Shown here: positions 38,252 through 50,942 of the stretch, piece by piece | How positions within the stretch are numbered: position 1 is the stretch's first letter | How the letters are laid out: each line of letters starts with the position of its first letter | Source: Burkholderiaceae bacterium | GTDB lineage: Bacteria; Pseudomonadota; Gammaproteobacteria; Burkholderiales; Burkholderiaceae_F | Assembly (NCBI GenBank): GCA_022843955.1 | Contig: JALHMQ010000008.1 | Location: 62,001 to 126,000 of the forward strand | Direction of reading: 5' to 3' | DNA length: 64,000 nt | Made by a program: the position numbers and the translations under genes | Notes under the pieces: generated by a model | Database searches by the model: none | Seen by the model: the letters and a program-made list of their open reading frames with translations, nothing else | What the model was told of the DNA's origin: nothing

Positions 38252-38370
38252 GGTGGCGGGGTAGGCAAAGGGTTGCGGTCGGCCGATTCTGCCTCACGGC
38301 CCGCCCGCCCCCCCGTGGCGGCTTGACCCGCGGCCGATGCTGCCCGTAAGTTGCGTCCCCACCCCCGCCT

Positions 38371-38424
38371 CATTGGCCTCATTGGCCTCATCGGCCTCAT
38401 TGGCCTTATTGACGTGATTGGCAC
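38371..38424. repeat. 9-bp tandem repeat upstream of the ClpX-like gene
   Basis: Six 9-bp units lie in a row: CATTGGCCT, CATTGGCCT, CATCGGCCT, CATTGGCCT, then two decayed copies TATTGACGT and GATTGGCAC. The array ends 3 bp before the GTG start of the ClpX-like gene, in the place of the ribosome site and leader, so changes in copy number would move promoter elements relative to the start. Confidence 0.9.
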
Positions 38425-38427
38425 CCC

Positions 38428-39438
38428 GTGTCCGAGCAGAAGATCACCCCGAGTGCCATCGTCCGTTACCTGGACCGCTATGTCATCGGCCATGACGAAG
38501 CCAAGCGGACCATGGCGGTGGCGGTCTATACCCACCTGCGCAAGGTGGCGCGGGCGAGGCGCGACGGCGGCCGCATCATCAAGAGCAACGTGCTGATCAT
38601 CGGCCCGACCGGCTCGGGCAAGACGTTCCTGTGCGAGACGCTGTCGCGCGCGCTGCGCGTGCCGTTCGTGACCGCCGAGGCGACCTCGCTGGCGCAGGCG
38701 CGCTACGTGGTCGACGAGATCGAGGCGATCATGCACCGGCTCGTCGACGGCGCCGGCGGCGACCTGCCGCGCGCGCAGCACGGCATCGTGTTCATCGACG
38801 AGATCGACAAGCTGCAGGCGCGCGCCGCCGATACCGGTAGCCGTTCGGGCGAGAGCGTGCAGCATGCGCTGCTCAAGATCATGGAAGGCTCGATGGTGCG
38901 CCTGGGCGACGGCCGCTACGTCGACACCAGCAACGTGCTGTTCATCTGCGGCGGCGCCTTCGTGGGCCTGGACCGCATTGCCGCCAGCGGCCACCCGTAC
39001 GGCTACATCTCCACCACCGGCAGCGAGGACCTGAGCATCCTGGCGCGCCTGAACACGCGCGTGAAGCCGACCGATCTCATCGAGTTCGGCCTGATTCCCG
39101 AGTTCACCGGCCGCCTGCCGATCACGGTGCGCTTCGATCCGCTCAGCAAGGCGATGCTGGTGCGGATCATGACCGAGCCGCAGGACTGCCTGTACAACCA
39201 GTTCCGCGAGATGCTCGCCGCCGAAGGCGTGGAACTCGAGGTGGCGACCGAGGCGTTCGAGCAGATTGCCGATCTCGCGGTCCAGTACCAGACCGGCGCG
39301 CGCAGCCTGCGCGGTCTGTTCGAGGAACTGATCACGCCGGTGCTCTACGCGGTGCCGGATGACCCGACCATCCGCCGCGTGGAAGTGGCGTCGATCTTCA
39401 ATGAGCCGACCATCATTCGCGGCGCGCCACGCGCGTAG
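38428..39438 (+). CDS. ClpX-like AAA+ ATPase lacking the zinc domain and the ClpP and RKH loops
   Basis: 336 residues from a GTG at 38428; true ClpX is about 420. The AAA+ core is intact: [15 protein letters not shown] at the start, Walker A GPTGSGKT (59-66), Walker [10 protein letters not shown] (120-128), [12 protein letters not shown] (220-231) and sensor 2 TGARSLRG near 289-296. Missing are the N-terminal C4 zinc-binding domain, the RKH pore loop (replaced by [14 protein letters not shown]) and the IGF loop that docks ClpP (that stretch reads [17 protein letters not shown]). It should therefore unfold or remodel a partner without ClpP. It stands alone, preceded by 9-bp repeats and facing a convergent HTH regulator gene. 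No ribosome site precedes the GTG. Confidence 0.88.
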   Translation: MSEQKITPSAIVRYLDRYVIGHDEAKRTMAVAVYTHLRKVARARRDGGRIIKSNVLIIGPTGSGKTFLCETLSRALRVPFVTAEATSLAQARYVVDEIEAIMHRLVDGAGGDLPRAQHGIVFIDEIDKLQARAADTGSRSGESVQHALLKIMEGSMVRLGDGRYVDTSNVLFICGGAFVGLDRIAASGHPYGYISTTGSEDLSILARLNTRVKPTDLIEFGLIPEFTGRLPITVRFDPLSKAMLVRIMTEPQDCLYNQFREMLAAEGVELEVATEAFEQIADLAVQYQTGARSLRGLFEELITPVLYAVPDDPTIRRVEVASIFNEPTIIRGAPRA

Positions 39439-39458
39439 GGGCCCGCATTCAACCGCGG

Positions 39459-40229
39459 CTAGCGCGCCGCACTGATCTTGCGGCTCGCCATCGCCGGCTT
39501 GCCCTTGATGAACGGCCGCATGAAGGCCGGCTGCCACGGGCGGCACGACAGCAGGATCGAGATCGGCGGGCGCTCGGCCAGGGGCAGGTGCGCGTCCTCG
39601 ATGTGCTGGGCGGAGAACTCGCGCGCCACGCGTTTGAGCTTGTCCACCAGCGCCAACGCATTGGCCTTGGACAGGCGGCCGTTGAGCAGCAGCATGGTCT
39701 CCGCGCTGCCGGCGAAGTCGGAGTCGAAGAAGTCATGCGCGTTGTTCTTGAACGCGGTCTGGATCGGCCCGTTGGGGATCCACGCAAAGGTGCGCGCGAT
39801 CTTGAGCTTGAAGCGGTTGTTGGGCAAAAGCTCGATCACGCCGATGCGGTCGAGCCGCGTGAGCAGCCCCACCACCTCGGCCGGCGCCAGCGTGTAGACG
39901 CTGACGATGTCGTCGAAGCTCATCAGGTTCAGCACGCTGACCGCGACGAGGAACAGTTTGGGATCATCGACGATCTCGCGCTCCTGCTTCTCGGTGAGGC
40001 TGGTCAGCATGTGCTGCTCGCGGTTGAAGTCGCGCGTGAGTTCGGTGAACTCGATGCCGGCCGCAGCGCAGATCGCATCGATGCGTTCCAGCGTGAAGTT
40101 GCAGGTCGAGAACATGCGCTTCACGCTCGCCTCGCTCATGCCGATGCGCTGCGCCACCACCGCATAGGTCACGCCGCGCCCCTTCAGTTCCCGCTTCAAT
40201 ACGTCCACCACCGCGCTGGCCTGGGCCAT
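39459..40229 (-). CDS. XRE-type HTH transcriptional regulator with C-terminal ligand-like domain
   Basis: 256 residues from the ATG at 40229, supported by AGAGGA upstream; an open frame further upstream lacks similarity. The N-terminal helix-turn-helix is YAVVAQRIGMSEASVKRMFS with the following CNFTLERIDAICAAAGIEF, typical of small XRE regulators. The rest is helical, with a winged-helix-like stretch VVGLLTRLDRIGVIELLPN near residue 110 and a domain ending in WQPAFMRPFIKGKPAMASRK. It converges on the ClpX-like gene (20 bp between stops). Target genes are unknown; the divergent DUF2157-like gene is a candidate. Confidence 0.85.
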   Translation of the reverse strand: MAQASAVVDVLKRELKGRGVTYAVVAQRIGMSEASVKRMFSTCNFTLERIDAICAAAGIEFTELTRDFNREQHMLTSLTEKQEREIVDDPKLFLVAVSVLNLMSFDDIVSVYTLAPAEVVGLLTRLDRIGVIELLPNNRFKLKIARTFAWIPNGPIQTAFKNNAHDFFDSDFAGSAETMLLLNGRLSKANALALVDKLKRVAREFSAQHIEDAHLPLAERPPISILLSCRPWQPAFMRPFIKGKPAMASRKISAAR

Positions 40230-40376
40230 CGTTCGTTCCTCTTGTTGTCGTATGCGAGGGCGCCAGTATTGCGGGCTGCAACCACTGGCGGCAAGCGGCG
40301 CTGCTGCGGTAGCGGCGGCTGACACCGGCGGTGCCGGCGGCCACTGTACGGCCTGTCATCCACACCGGGACCCAAG

Positions 40377-41471
40377 ATGATCTCCGAGACACGCGTGCAA
40401 CTCGCCCGCAGCCAGCTCGACGATGCCGCCGCCGCCGGCCTGCTGGCGCAGGACCAGGCCGCGCCGCTGTGGCAGTTCCTGCGCGCCCATGCGCAGGCAG
40501 GCGCGCTCGACGACCGGCCGCGCTTTTCGTTCACCCACGTGCTGTACTACCTGGGCGGCATGCTCGCCATCGGCGCGATGAGCGTGTTCATGACGCTGGG
40601 GTGGACGAGCTTCGGCGGCTGGGGCGTGTTCTTCATCGCGCTGCTGTATGCCGGCGCGGCGTGGAAGCTGGCGCAGCGGTTCGAGGCGCAGCGGCTGCCG
40701 ATCCCGATGGGCATCATGGCCGCGCTGATCGTCGTGCTGGTGCCGCTGGCGACCTGGGCCGTGCAGCACGCGCTCGGCTTCTGGCCGAGCGGCGGGCCGC
40801 AAAACTATCGCGCGTACCACGCGATCATCGACTGGCGCTGGCTCACGCTCGAACTGGCCACGCTCGCCGCCGGCAGCCTGCTGCTGTACCGCTGGCGCGC
40901 GCCGTTCATGCTGATGCCGATCGCGGTGACGCTCTGGTACATGAGCATGGATCTGGCCATGTTCATCCTCGGCGCCGACGCGCGCGCGTGGGATGCCAAC
41001 GCCTGGATCTTCCGCAAGTGGTTCAGCGTGGCCTTTGGCGCCGCGATGATCCTGTTCGCGCTGCTGGTGGACCTGCGCAACCGCTCGCATCTCGACTACC
41101 CGTTCTGGCTGTATCTCTTCGGCCTCATCACCTTCTGGGGCGGCCTGACCATCATGGGGTCCAGCGGCCTGGGCGGACAGCTCATCTACCTGGCGATCAA
41201 CCTGGCGATGGTGCTGCTTGGCGCGGTGCTGATGCGCCGCAGCTTCACCGTGTTCGGCGCGATGGGCCTGATGGTGGGGCTGGGCAACCTGAGCTGGCAG
41301 GTGTTCCGCGACTCATGGCTGTTCCCGCTCGCGCTGACGCTGATCGGTCTGGCGATCGTCTACGCCGGCATCTGGTGGAACCGCAATGAAGCGCACTGGG
41401 CAGAACGGCTGCGGTCGAAGCTGCCGCAGCAGCTGCGCGGCCTGCTGTTGCGGCGATCGTTGGCGGCGTGA
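40377..41471 (+). CDS. DUF2157-like multi-pass membrane protein
   Basis: 364 residues. A soluble N-terminal helix pair (QLDDAAAAGLLAQDQAAPLW) precedes about nine hydrophobic segments starting at HVLYYLGGMLAIGAMSVFM. The N-terminal 'get-to-the-bottom' arrangement resembles DUF2157 proteins, which have no known function. The C terminus is basic and cytoplasmic (ERLRSKLPQQLRGLLLRRSL). It is divergent from the HTH regulator with about 150 bp between them, and convergent with the hybrid kinase. Confidence 0.75.
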   Translation: MISETRVQLARSQLDDAAAAGLLAQDQAAPLWQFLRAHAQAGALDDRPRFSFTHVLYYLGGMLAIGAMSVFMTLGWTSFGGWGVFFIALLYAGAAWKLAQRFEAQRLPIPMGIMAALIVVLVPLATWAVQHALGFWPSGGPQNYRAYHAIIDWRWLTLELATLAAGSLLLYRWRAPFMLMPIAVTLWYMSMDLAMFILGADARAWDANAWIFRKWFSVAFGAAMILFALLVDLRNRSHLDYPFWLYLFGLITFWGGLTIMGSSGLGGQLIYLAINLAMVLLGAVLMRRSFTVFGAMGLMVGLGNLSWQVFRDSWLFPLALTLIGLAIVYAGIWWNRNEAHWAERLRSKLPQQLRGLLLRRSLAA

Positions 41472-41537
41472 CGATGAAGCGCGCGACCAGTCGACGAAGG
41501 CGATCCCTGCGCGCCCGACATGACACCAAGCGACTGA

Positions 41538-44087
41538 TCAGGCCGCGTGCTTGTCCAGCACGGCGAGAAAGCGTTCGAGATGCAGCGGCTTGGTCAGGTA
41601 GTCGGCAAAGCCCGCCGCGCGACCGCGCGCCAGATCCGCGGGCATCGCCTGGGCGCTCACCGCCACCACCGGGATATCGCGCGTGACGGCATCCTCGCTC
41701 AGCACGTGCATGACCGCCCAGCCGTCCATCTCGGGCAGGTGGATGTCGAGCAGGATCAGCCGCGGCCGCCGGGTGCGCGCCAGCATCAGTCCCTGCGTCG
41801 GCGAGGCCGCACCGAGCAGTCGCCACTGGGGGCGCAGCGCCACGATGTGCTCCACCAGCATCAGATTGATCGGGTTGTCCTCGATGTACAGCACGTCATA
41901 GTGCGGGCCCGCAACCGGGGTCGGCTCGGCATCCGCCGTTGGTGCCGGCGGCGCGGGCGCGGGCGTGTCCTCTTGCCCCTTTGGCAGCTCGACCCAGAAG
42001 CTGCTGCCGCGGCCCGGCTCGCTGTTCACGCCGATGCGGCCGTGCATCAGCTCCATCAGCCGGCGCGACAGCGCCAGTCCGATACCGGTGCCCTCGACGG
42101 CCGTGCGAGCCGCCTCCAGGCGCTCGAAGGGCACGAACAGCCGTGCTTGCTGGTCCGCGTCCAGCCCCGGACCGGTGTCATCAACGCACACCCGCCAGCA
42201 CTCGGCGTGGTCCTCGATGCGCACCGACACGCTGCCACCGACGCGGTTGTACTTGACCGCGTTGGACAGCAGGTTCAGCAGCACCTGCTTGAGCCGCGTG
42301 CGGTCGGCGCGCACCTGACGACGATTGTCGGCGGCCACGGCGGACAGGCTGATGCGGCGCGCCTGCGCCTGCGGGCGCAGCAGCGTCAGGCAGTCAGTGA
42401 CCAGCGGCTGCAGCGCCACCCCCTCGGTGCTGACGGCCAGGTGGCCGGCCTCGATCCGCGCCAGGTCGAGCACGTCGTTGATCAGCGCCAGCAGGAGTTC
42501 GCCTGCGTCGAGGATCTGCCGCAGCTTGGCCCGCTGGCCGTGGTGCTGCACTTCCAGCTCGAGCAACTGCCCGAAGCCGAGAATGGCGTTGAGCGGCGTG
42601 CGCAACTCGTGGCTCATGCGCGACAGGAACTCGCTCTTCGCCAGGTTGGCGCGCTCGGCCTCGTCGCGCGCGCGCACCAGTTCGCCGGTGCGCTCCTGCA
42701 CGCGGCGCTCCAGGTCGGTTGCCAGTTGCTGCAGCGCGCGTGCGGCGCGTCGGCGCTCGGTAATGTCGCGCACGATCACCTGGTTGGCGGGCCCCTGGTC
42801 GTCGACATACGGCGCGGCACTGACCTCGACCTCGATCTCGCTGCCGTCCAGGCGCAGGTACCGCTCTTCCAATGGAGGCGCCGGCTGCTGCTCGCGATCC
42901 ATCACCTCGCTTCGCGCCCGCACCTGGTCGTGACACTCGGGGTGGATGCGGTCGAACACCGGCTTTCCGACCAGTTCCGCGGCGTCGGCGGCTCTGAACA
43001 AGCGCAGCGTGGCTGGGTTGACATAGACGAAGCGGCCACCGCGAGCCAGGAAGATGGCATCAGGGGAGGTGTCGATCAGGGCCCGGTAGCGGCGCTCGCT
43101 GCGCTCCAGTGCGCGCTGCCGCCGCGCCGCCTGCCACAGCAGCCACGCTACCGCGGCGCCGGCTGCCAGCACCACCGCCAGGAGCACGCTGAAGACCAGG
43201 CGCTCGCGCTGTTGGCCGGCCGCCAGCGGGGCCAGCGCTTCATCCTCGGCCAGACCGACGGTGACGACAATCCCCAGCTCCGGCAGGCGCGTCCAGGCGT
43301 ACAGGCGCGTCACGCCGTCGACCTCGCTGAGCGCGTGAAACAGACCCTGCGACACGGCCTGGTCGCGCAGGAAGGGCCGGTCGCCAGGTAGTTCGCGACC
43401 CATGGCCTTGTCGTGGTCGCGACTGCGCGTGATGAACGAGCCGTCGCCGTGAAGCACCGCAACGACCGACTGGTCTCCCAGCGAAAGCGCCCCCAGCTGC
43501 CGTGCGAAGTAATCGGTCGGCACCGACACGTTCATGGTGCCGGCAAAGCGCCCATCGTTCAGCAGCGGCCGGTTGACGATCACGGTCCAGGTGTCGCGCG
43601 CCAGCCGCGACCGCACCGCCCGGCCGACATGCAGCCGGTCGCCGCTGTTGACCTGGTGCACGCGGAAGTGCTCGCGATCGGACACGTTGACGCGCTCAGC
43701 CGGTGCAATGCTGTTGTAGACGGTGTTGCCGCCGACGTCGGCCACCGTCACGTGGCTGACCGAACCGTCCGGCAGCGCCGACACCAGGCTGCGCGCCACC
43801 GGGTCGAACGCCGCCGGGTTGCCGCGCCACTCTCGCCGCAACTGCAGCAGGACCACGTCGATGCTGCCCATCAATGCCTGCACCTGTGCCGCCAGCACAG
43901 AGGCAAGCTGCTGCGCCCGTTGCTCGGCGCGCAGCGCGGTCTGGCGCTGCAGTTCCTGCTGCGACCGCTCGGCCTGCCACCACATCAGCCCGGCGCCGGC
44001 CGACAGGACCGACACCAGCATCAGCGTGAGGGCGATGGCGCGCCGGCCGGGAGGTGGGTCGCTGTGCCGGACTTGGGCGCCTGTCAT
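41538..44087 (-). CDS. Membrane hybrid sensor histidine kinase (dCache-PAS-HisKA-HATPase-REC)
   Basis: 849 residues. TM1 (about 17-36) and TM2 (about 293-318) enclose a periplasmic double-Cache-like sensor domain (HVTVADVGGNTVYNSIAPAE, WTVIVNRPLLNDGRFAGTMN). A PAS domain follows at about 335-450, then HisKA with His493 in SHELRTPLN, HATPase with VDDTGPGLDADQQARLFVPF and GTGIGLALSRRLMELMHGRI, and a receiver domain with phospho-acceptor Asp781 in LILLDIHLPEMDGW. It probably phosphorylates its own receiver and then a phosphotransfer protein encoded elsewhere. No response regulator lies next to it. The upstream region carries a 30-bp direct repeat. Confidence 0.93.
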   Translation of the reverse strand: MTGAQVRHSDPPPGRRAIALTLMLVSVLSAGAGLMWWQAERSQQELQRQTALRAEQRAQQLASVLAAQVQALMGSIDVVLLQLRREWRGNPAAFDPVARSLVSALPDGSVSHVTVADVGGNTVYNSIAPAERVNVSDREHFRVHQVNSGDRLHVGRAVRSRLARDTWTVIVNRPLLNDGRFAGTMNVSVPTDYFARQLGALSLGDQSVVAVLHGDGSFITRSRDHDKAMGRELPGDRPFLRDQAVSQGLFHALSEVDGVTRLYAWTRLPELGIVVTVGLAEDEALAPLAAGQQRERLVFSVLLAVVLAAGAAVAWLLWQAARRQRALERSERRYRALIDTSPDAIFLARGGRFVYVNPATLRLFRAADAAELVGKPVFDRIHPECHDQVRARSEVMDREQQPAPPLEERYLRLDGSEIEVEVSAAPYVDDQGPANQVIVRDITERRRAARALQQLATDLERRVQERTGELVRARDEAERANLAKSEFLSRMSHELRTPLNAILGFGQLLELEVQHHGQRAKLRQILDAGELLLALINDVLDLARIEAGHLAVSTEGVALQPLVTDCLTLLRPQAQARRISLSAVAADNRRQVRADRTRLKQVLLNLLSNAVKYNRVGGSVSVRIEDHAECWRVCVDDTGPGLDADQQARLFVPFERLEAARTAVEGTGIGLALSRRLMELMHGRIGVNSEPGRGSSFWVELPKGQEDTPAPAPPAPTADAEPTPVAGPHYDVLYIEDNPINLMLVEHIVALRPQWRLLGAASPTQGLMLARTRRPRLILLDIHLPEMDGWAVMHVLSEDAVTRDIPVVAVSAQAMPADLARGRAAGFADYLTKPLHLERFLAVLDKHAA

Positions 44088-44420
44088 TGCGCGATCATCC
44101 GATGCGGTCCGGACGACAAGAATGCACGCGGGCCATCGAAGTTGCTGCTAACAGGTCAGGTACGGCATGGCGTGCAGTTTACTGGTGACCAACGTGTTGG
44201 CGATCCGGTGGGTCCGTTCGAGGTCGTCGACCAGCGTGCCCGGAAGGCCTGCCACGAGCGCCGTTGATCAACGGCGAGGGAGCACATGTCGTCGGCCTCG
44301 CCGGGCCGCGCGGACTCACGGTCGTGTCAACCGCCAGCCGAACCTCCGCTTGAAATCCGTCTTGGCGCACCGTAGTGCGACCTGCGGCGCAGTGTCAGTC
44401 CTTTGCGCGAGGCGCGGCCA

Positions 44421-44480
44421 GTGGTTTGCCTAGGTAAACCGATCCAAGACTTGGTTTGCCTAGGTAAACCGATCCAAGAC
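44421..44480. repeat. Two 30-bp direct repeats containing a near-palindrome
   Basis: The unit TGGTTTGCCTAGGTAAACC plus GATCCAAGAC occurs twice in direct contact (44421-44450 and 44451-44480), differing only at the first base (G or T). Inside each unit, GGTTTGCCTAGGTAAACC is a palindrome around CCTAGG with one mismatched pair. This looks like a pair of operators or iterons in the 546-bp gap between the hybrid kinase gene and the next plus-strand gene. Confidence 0.85.
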
Positions 44481-44633
44481 TCCGGTGTGTGTACGAAGCC
44501 GTACAGACTGGGCTGAGTGCGCACACGACACTGGTTTCTGGAGTCCTTTCTCTCGCCATCATGAAGTTACTTCGGACTGCAGCTAAACGCGCTGATGCCT
44601 ATGCGGCTCGTCCGGAGTTACACATCACAAGGA

Positions 44634-45053
44634 ATGATCATCGAAACTGTCAATGACAACCGCGACAACCGTGACCCGCGCCGCCGCTCGCTCACCGCAC
44701 GACCTTGCGCACAACCCCAGGGCGCCGGCATCGGCGCGGTCGTCGGCGGGCGAACTGGGGAGGGCGGCGCCGTGGCAATCGCCAGCACCTGTTCACGCGC
44801 TGACCGGAGCGCGGCGTCCGGCGGGATAGAACCGACCGACAACCGCCCGAACGTCAACGACCACGGCCCCGCCTATGGCTTCGGACTGAGTGCGCGTGGC
44901 CGGTATCCGGGACGCGACTTCGACGATGTCGAATCCCAACTGTCGAGCGAGTGGGCCGGCCGCGGTGCATCGATCCTGAGTTGGAGATGGGCCAGGCATG
45001 CGGCGCGCGATGCCTGGGACCACATCAGCCCGTCGAGATCGCTGTGCGCATGA
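44634..45053 (+). CDS. Glycine-zipper protein of a Burkholderiales-type hypothetical family
   Basis: 139 residues if started at the ATG at 44634; ATGs at 44595 and 44601 in the same frame are possible. A Gly/Ala-rich zipper stretch (GAGIGAVVGGRTGEGGAVA) is followed by DHGPAYGFGLSARGRYPGRD, then FDDVESQLSSEWAGRGASIL and WARHAARDAWDHI. The YPGR-DFDDVE-x-W-RG-x-L-x-W-x-x-A-x-DAW pattern is one I recognise from small hypothetical proteins in many Burkholderiales. The C terminus (SPSRSLCA) is short and the zipper is partly degraded, so the gene may be decaying. Its stop overlaps the hydrolase start by 4 bp. Confidence 0.6.
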   Translation: MIIETVNDNRDNRDPRRRSLTARPCAQPQGAGIGAVVGGRTGEGGAVAIASTCSRADRSAASGGIEPTDNRPNVNDHGPAYGFGLSARGRYPGRDFDDVESQLSSEWAGRGASILSWRWARHAARDAWDHISPSRSLCA

Positions 45054-45796
45054 AACCACTTGCGGTCAGTGCCGCTCAACGACCCTCCTTGGCCTTGCTC
45101 GGCGCCGAGCCGTTTCGTGCCGCGATGGAACTCACCTCGCACATGTTCGCCAGGTCCGCGACCGCGAAGCCCGGTGATGGGCATGCCGTGGTGATCTTTC
45201 CGGGCCTGGGCGCAAGCGGCGGATCCGTGGCGCCATTGCGCGAACACTGCCGCGCGCTGGGTTACGACGCGTTCGACTGGGGCCAGGGGTTCAATACGGG
45301 TCCCCAAGGGGATCTGGATGCCTGGTTGCACGACTTGAAGGCGCAGGTCGTCGATCGGCTGGGCGGCCACAGCCGACCGGCCACGCTGATCGGCTGGAGT
45401 CTGGGCGGGCTCTACGCGCGCGAGATCGGCAAGTTGATGTCACGGCAGATCCGCCAGGTGATCACGATCGGTACGCCTTTCAACGCCGAGGCCGATCACT
45501 CCAACGTGGGCTGGCTGTTCCGCCTGCTCAGCGGCACGTCATCGGCGCTGGACCCGGCGCTCAGCCGCCGCCTGCGCACCCCGCCACCGCTGCGCACCAC
45601 GTCGATCTACAGCCGGTCCGATGGTGTGGTCGCCTGGCAGACCTGTCGCCACGACAAGCAGTCGAGGCTCGTGCATGACATCGAAGTCGACGGCAGCCAT
45701 ATGGGCATGGGCTGGAACCGAGATGTGCTGGCGGCGGTCTCCGACCGGCTCGGTCAGCCGCCCGGACCCTGGCGCCGATACGTGCGCACGCCGTGA
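45050..45796 (+). CDS. Alpha/beta hydrolase (esterase/lipase-like)
   Basis: 248 residues from the ATG at 45050, which overlaps the preceding stop (ATGA). The nucleophile elbow is LIGWSLGGLYAREIG near residue 123, preceded by VVIFPGLGASGGSVAPLREH (oxyanion region) near residue 46. The likely acid and base are in YSRSDGVVAW and DGSHMGMGWNRDV toward the C terminus. It resembles PGAP1/lipase-type hydrolases with a GxSxGG motif; no signal peptide is present. Substrate is unknown. Coupling to the glycine-zipper gene suggests a shared transcript. Confidence 0.85.
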   Translation: MKPLAVSAAQRPSLALLGAEPFRAAMELTSHMFARSATAKPGDGHAVVIFPGLGASGGSVAPLREHCRALGYDAFDWGQGFNTGPQGDLDAWLHDLKAQVVDRLGGHSRPATLIGWSLGGLYAREIGKLMSRQIRQVITIGTPFNAEADHSNVGWLFRLLSGTSSALDPALSRRLRTPPPLRTTSIYSRSDGVVAWQTCRHDKQSRLVHDIEVDGSHMGMGWNRDVLAAVSDRLGQPPGPWRRYVRTP

Positions 45797-45912
45797 AATT
45801 TGTCATGGCGTCGTGCGTGGTGTCGCAACTTGCGCCCACCACCCGCACGCCACGCACTGCTCAGACGAGCCTGTTCACCCGCAACGCCCTGGCGCCCACA
45901 CCCTGACGGGCG

Positions 45913-46116
45913 TCACCTGCGCTTTTTCGGCGGGTTGGCCGTGTCCATCTGCTGCTTGAGCCGGTCGAGCGTGTCTGCCAGAAAGATGGGCTTGTTCGAG
46001 CCCTTCGGGAAGTAGCCGAAGGCGCTGCCGATGTCTTCGGTATGCCCGATGAAGATTCCATCGCGCGTGACCGTGAGCACGCCGTCGATGATCTTGTTTT
46101 CCTGGTACGTCAGCAT
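45913..46116 (-). CDS. Small hypothetical protein
   Basis: 67 residues from the ATG at 46116, chosen because AGGAGG lies six bases upstream. The sequence starts MLTYQENKIIDGVLTVTRDG, contains TEDIGSAFGYFPKGSNKPIF and ends with a basic PPKKRR tail. No domain is recognised. It lies 40 bp downstream of the CheB-CheR kinase gene on the same strand and may be co-transcribed with it. Confidence 0.7.
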   Translation of the reverse strand: MLTYQENKIIDGVLTVTRDGIFIGHTEDIGSAFGYFPKGSNKPIFLADTLDRLKQQMDTANPPKKRR

Positions 46117-46156
46117 GGCGTCCTCCTGAATCGACTGGACGGGCAACGGCCCGATC

Positions 46157-50551
<4,395 letters not shown>

Positions 50552-50563
50552 TTCGATCCTCAA

Positions 50564-50942
50564 AGTAACTGGATGGGGAGTGTCCTCCTCTTTGCAGAGA
50601 ACCGCCGCCGGCGGCGCGGATTCTATTTGCGTTGCGGCAGGTTCTCAGGGTGAATGCCAAGCGGTGCGCTATTCGCCGGCATACACGTACGGGACGGCCG
50701 GAGTGACCCAGCGCGGTCTTGCCGATGCGCATGCAGTGACGAACGATGATCAACGCGTCGACAACTCGGGTGGTGTCGAGCGCGATCAATGCGGTGTGCG
50801 GTGACACGCTGAAAGCAGCGTCATGCAACGTCCCGTGCCCAGCTGCCGACGACGGCGGCGGGCGCCCGGTCAACGGCTCGCACGAACATCAAGAAACGCT
50901 TCGCACGTCCTCGGCCCGCGGCGTTGGCAGGCGAGGCTGCGC
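50564..50942. other. Intergenic region upstream of the CheB-CheR kinase
   Basis: 379 bases with no supported gene. It must hold the promoter of the minus-strand sensor kinase and the 3' flank of the C1 protease fusion. A short palindrome GCCGCCGGCGGC lies near 50605. Nothing else recognisable is seen. Confidence 0.5.
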
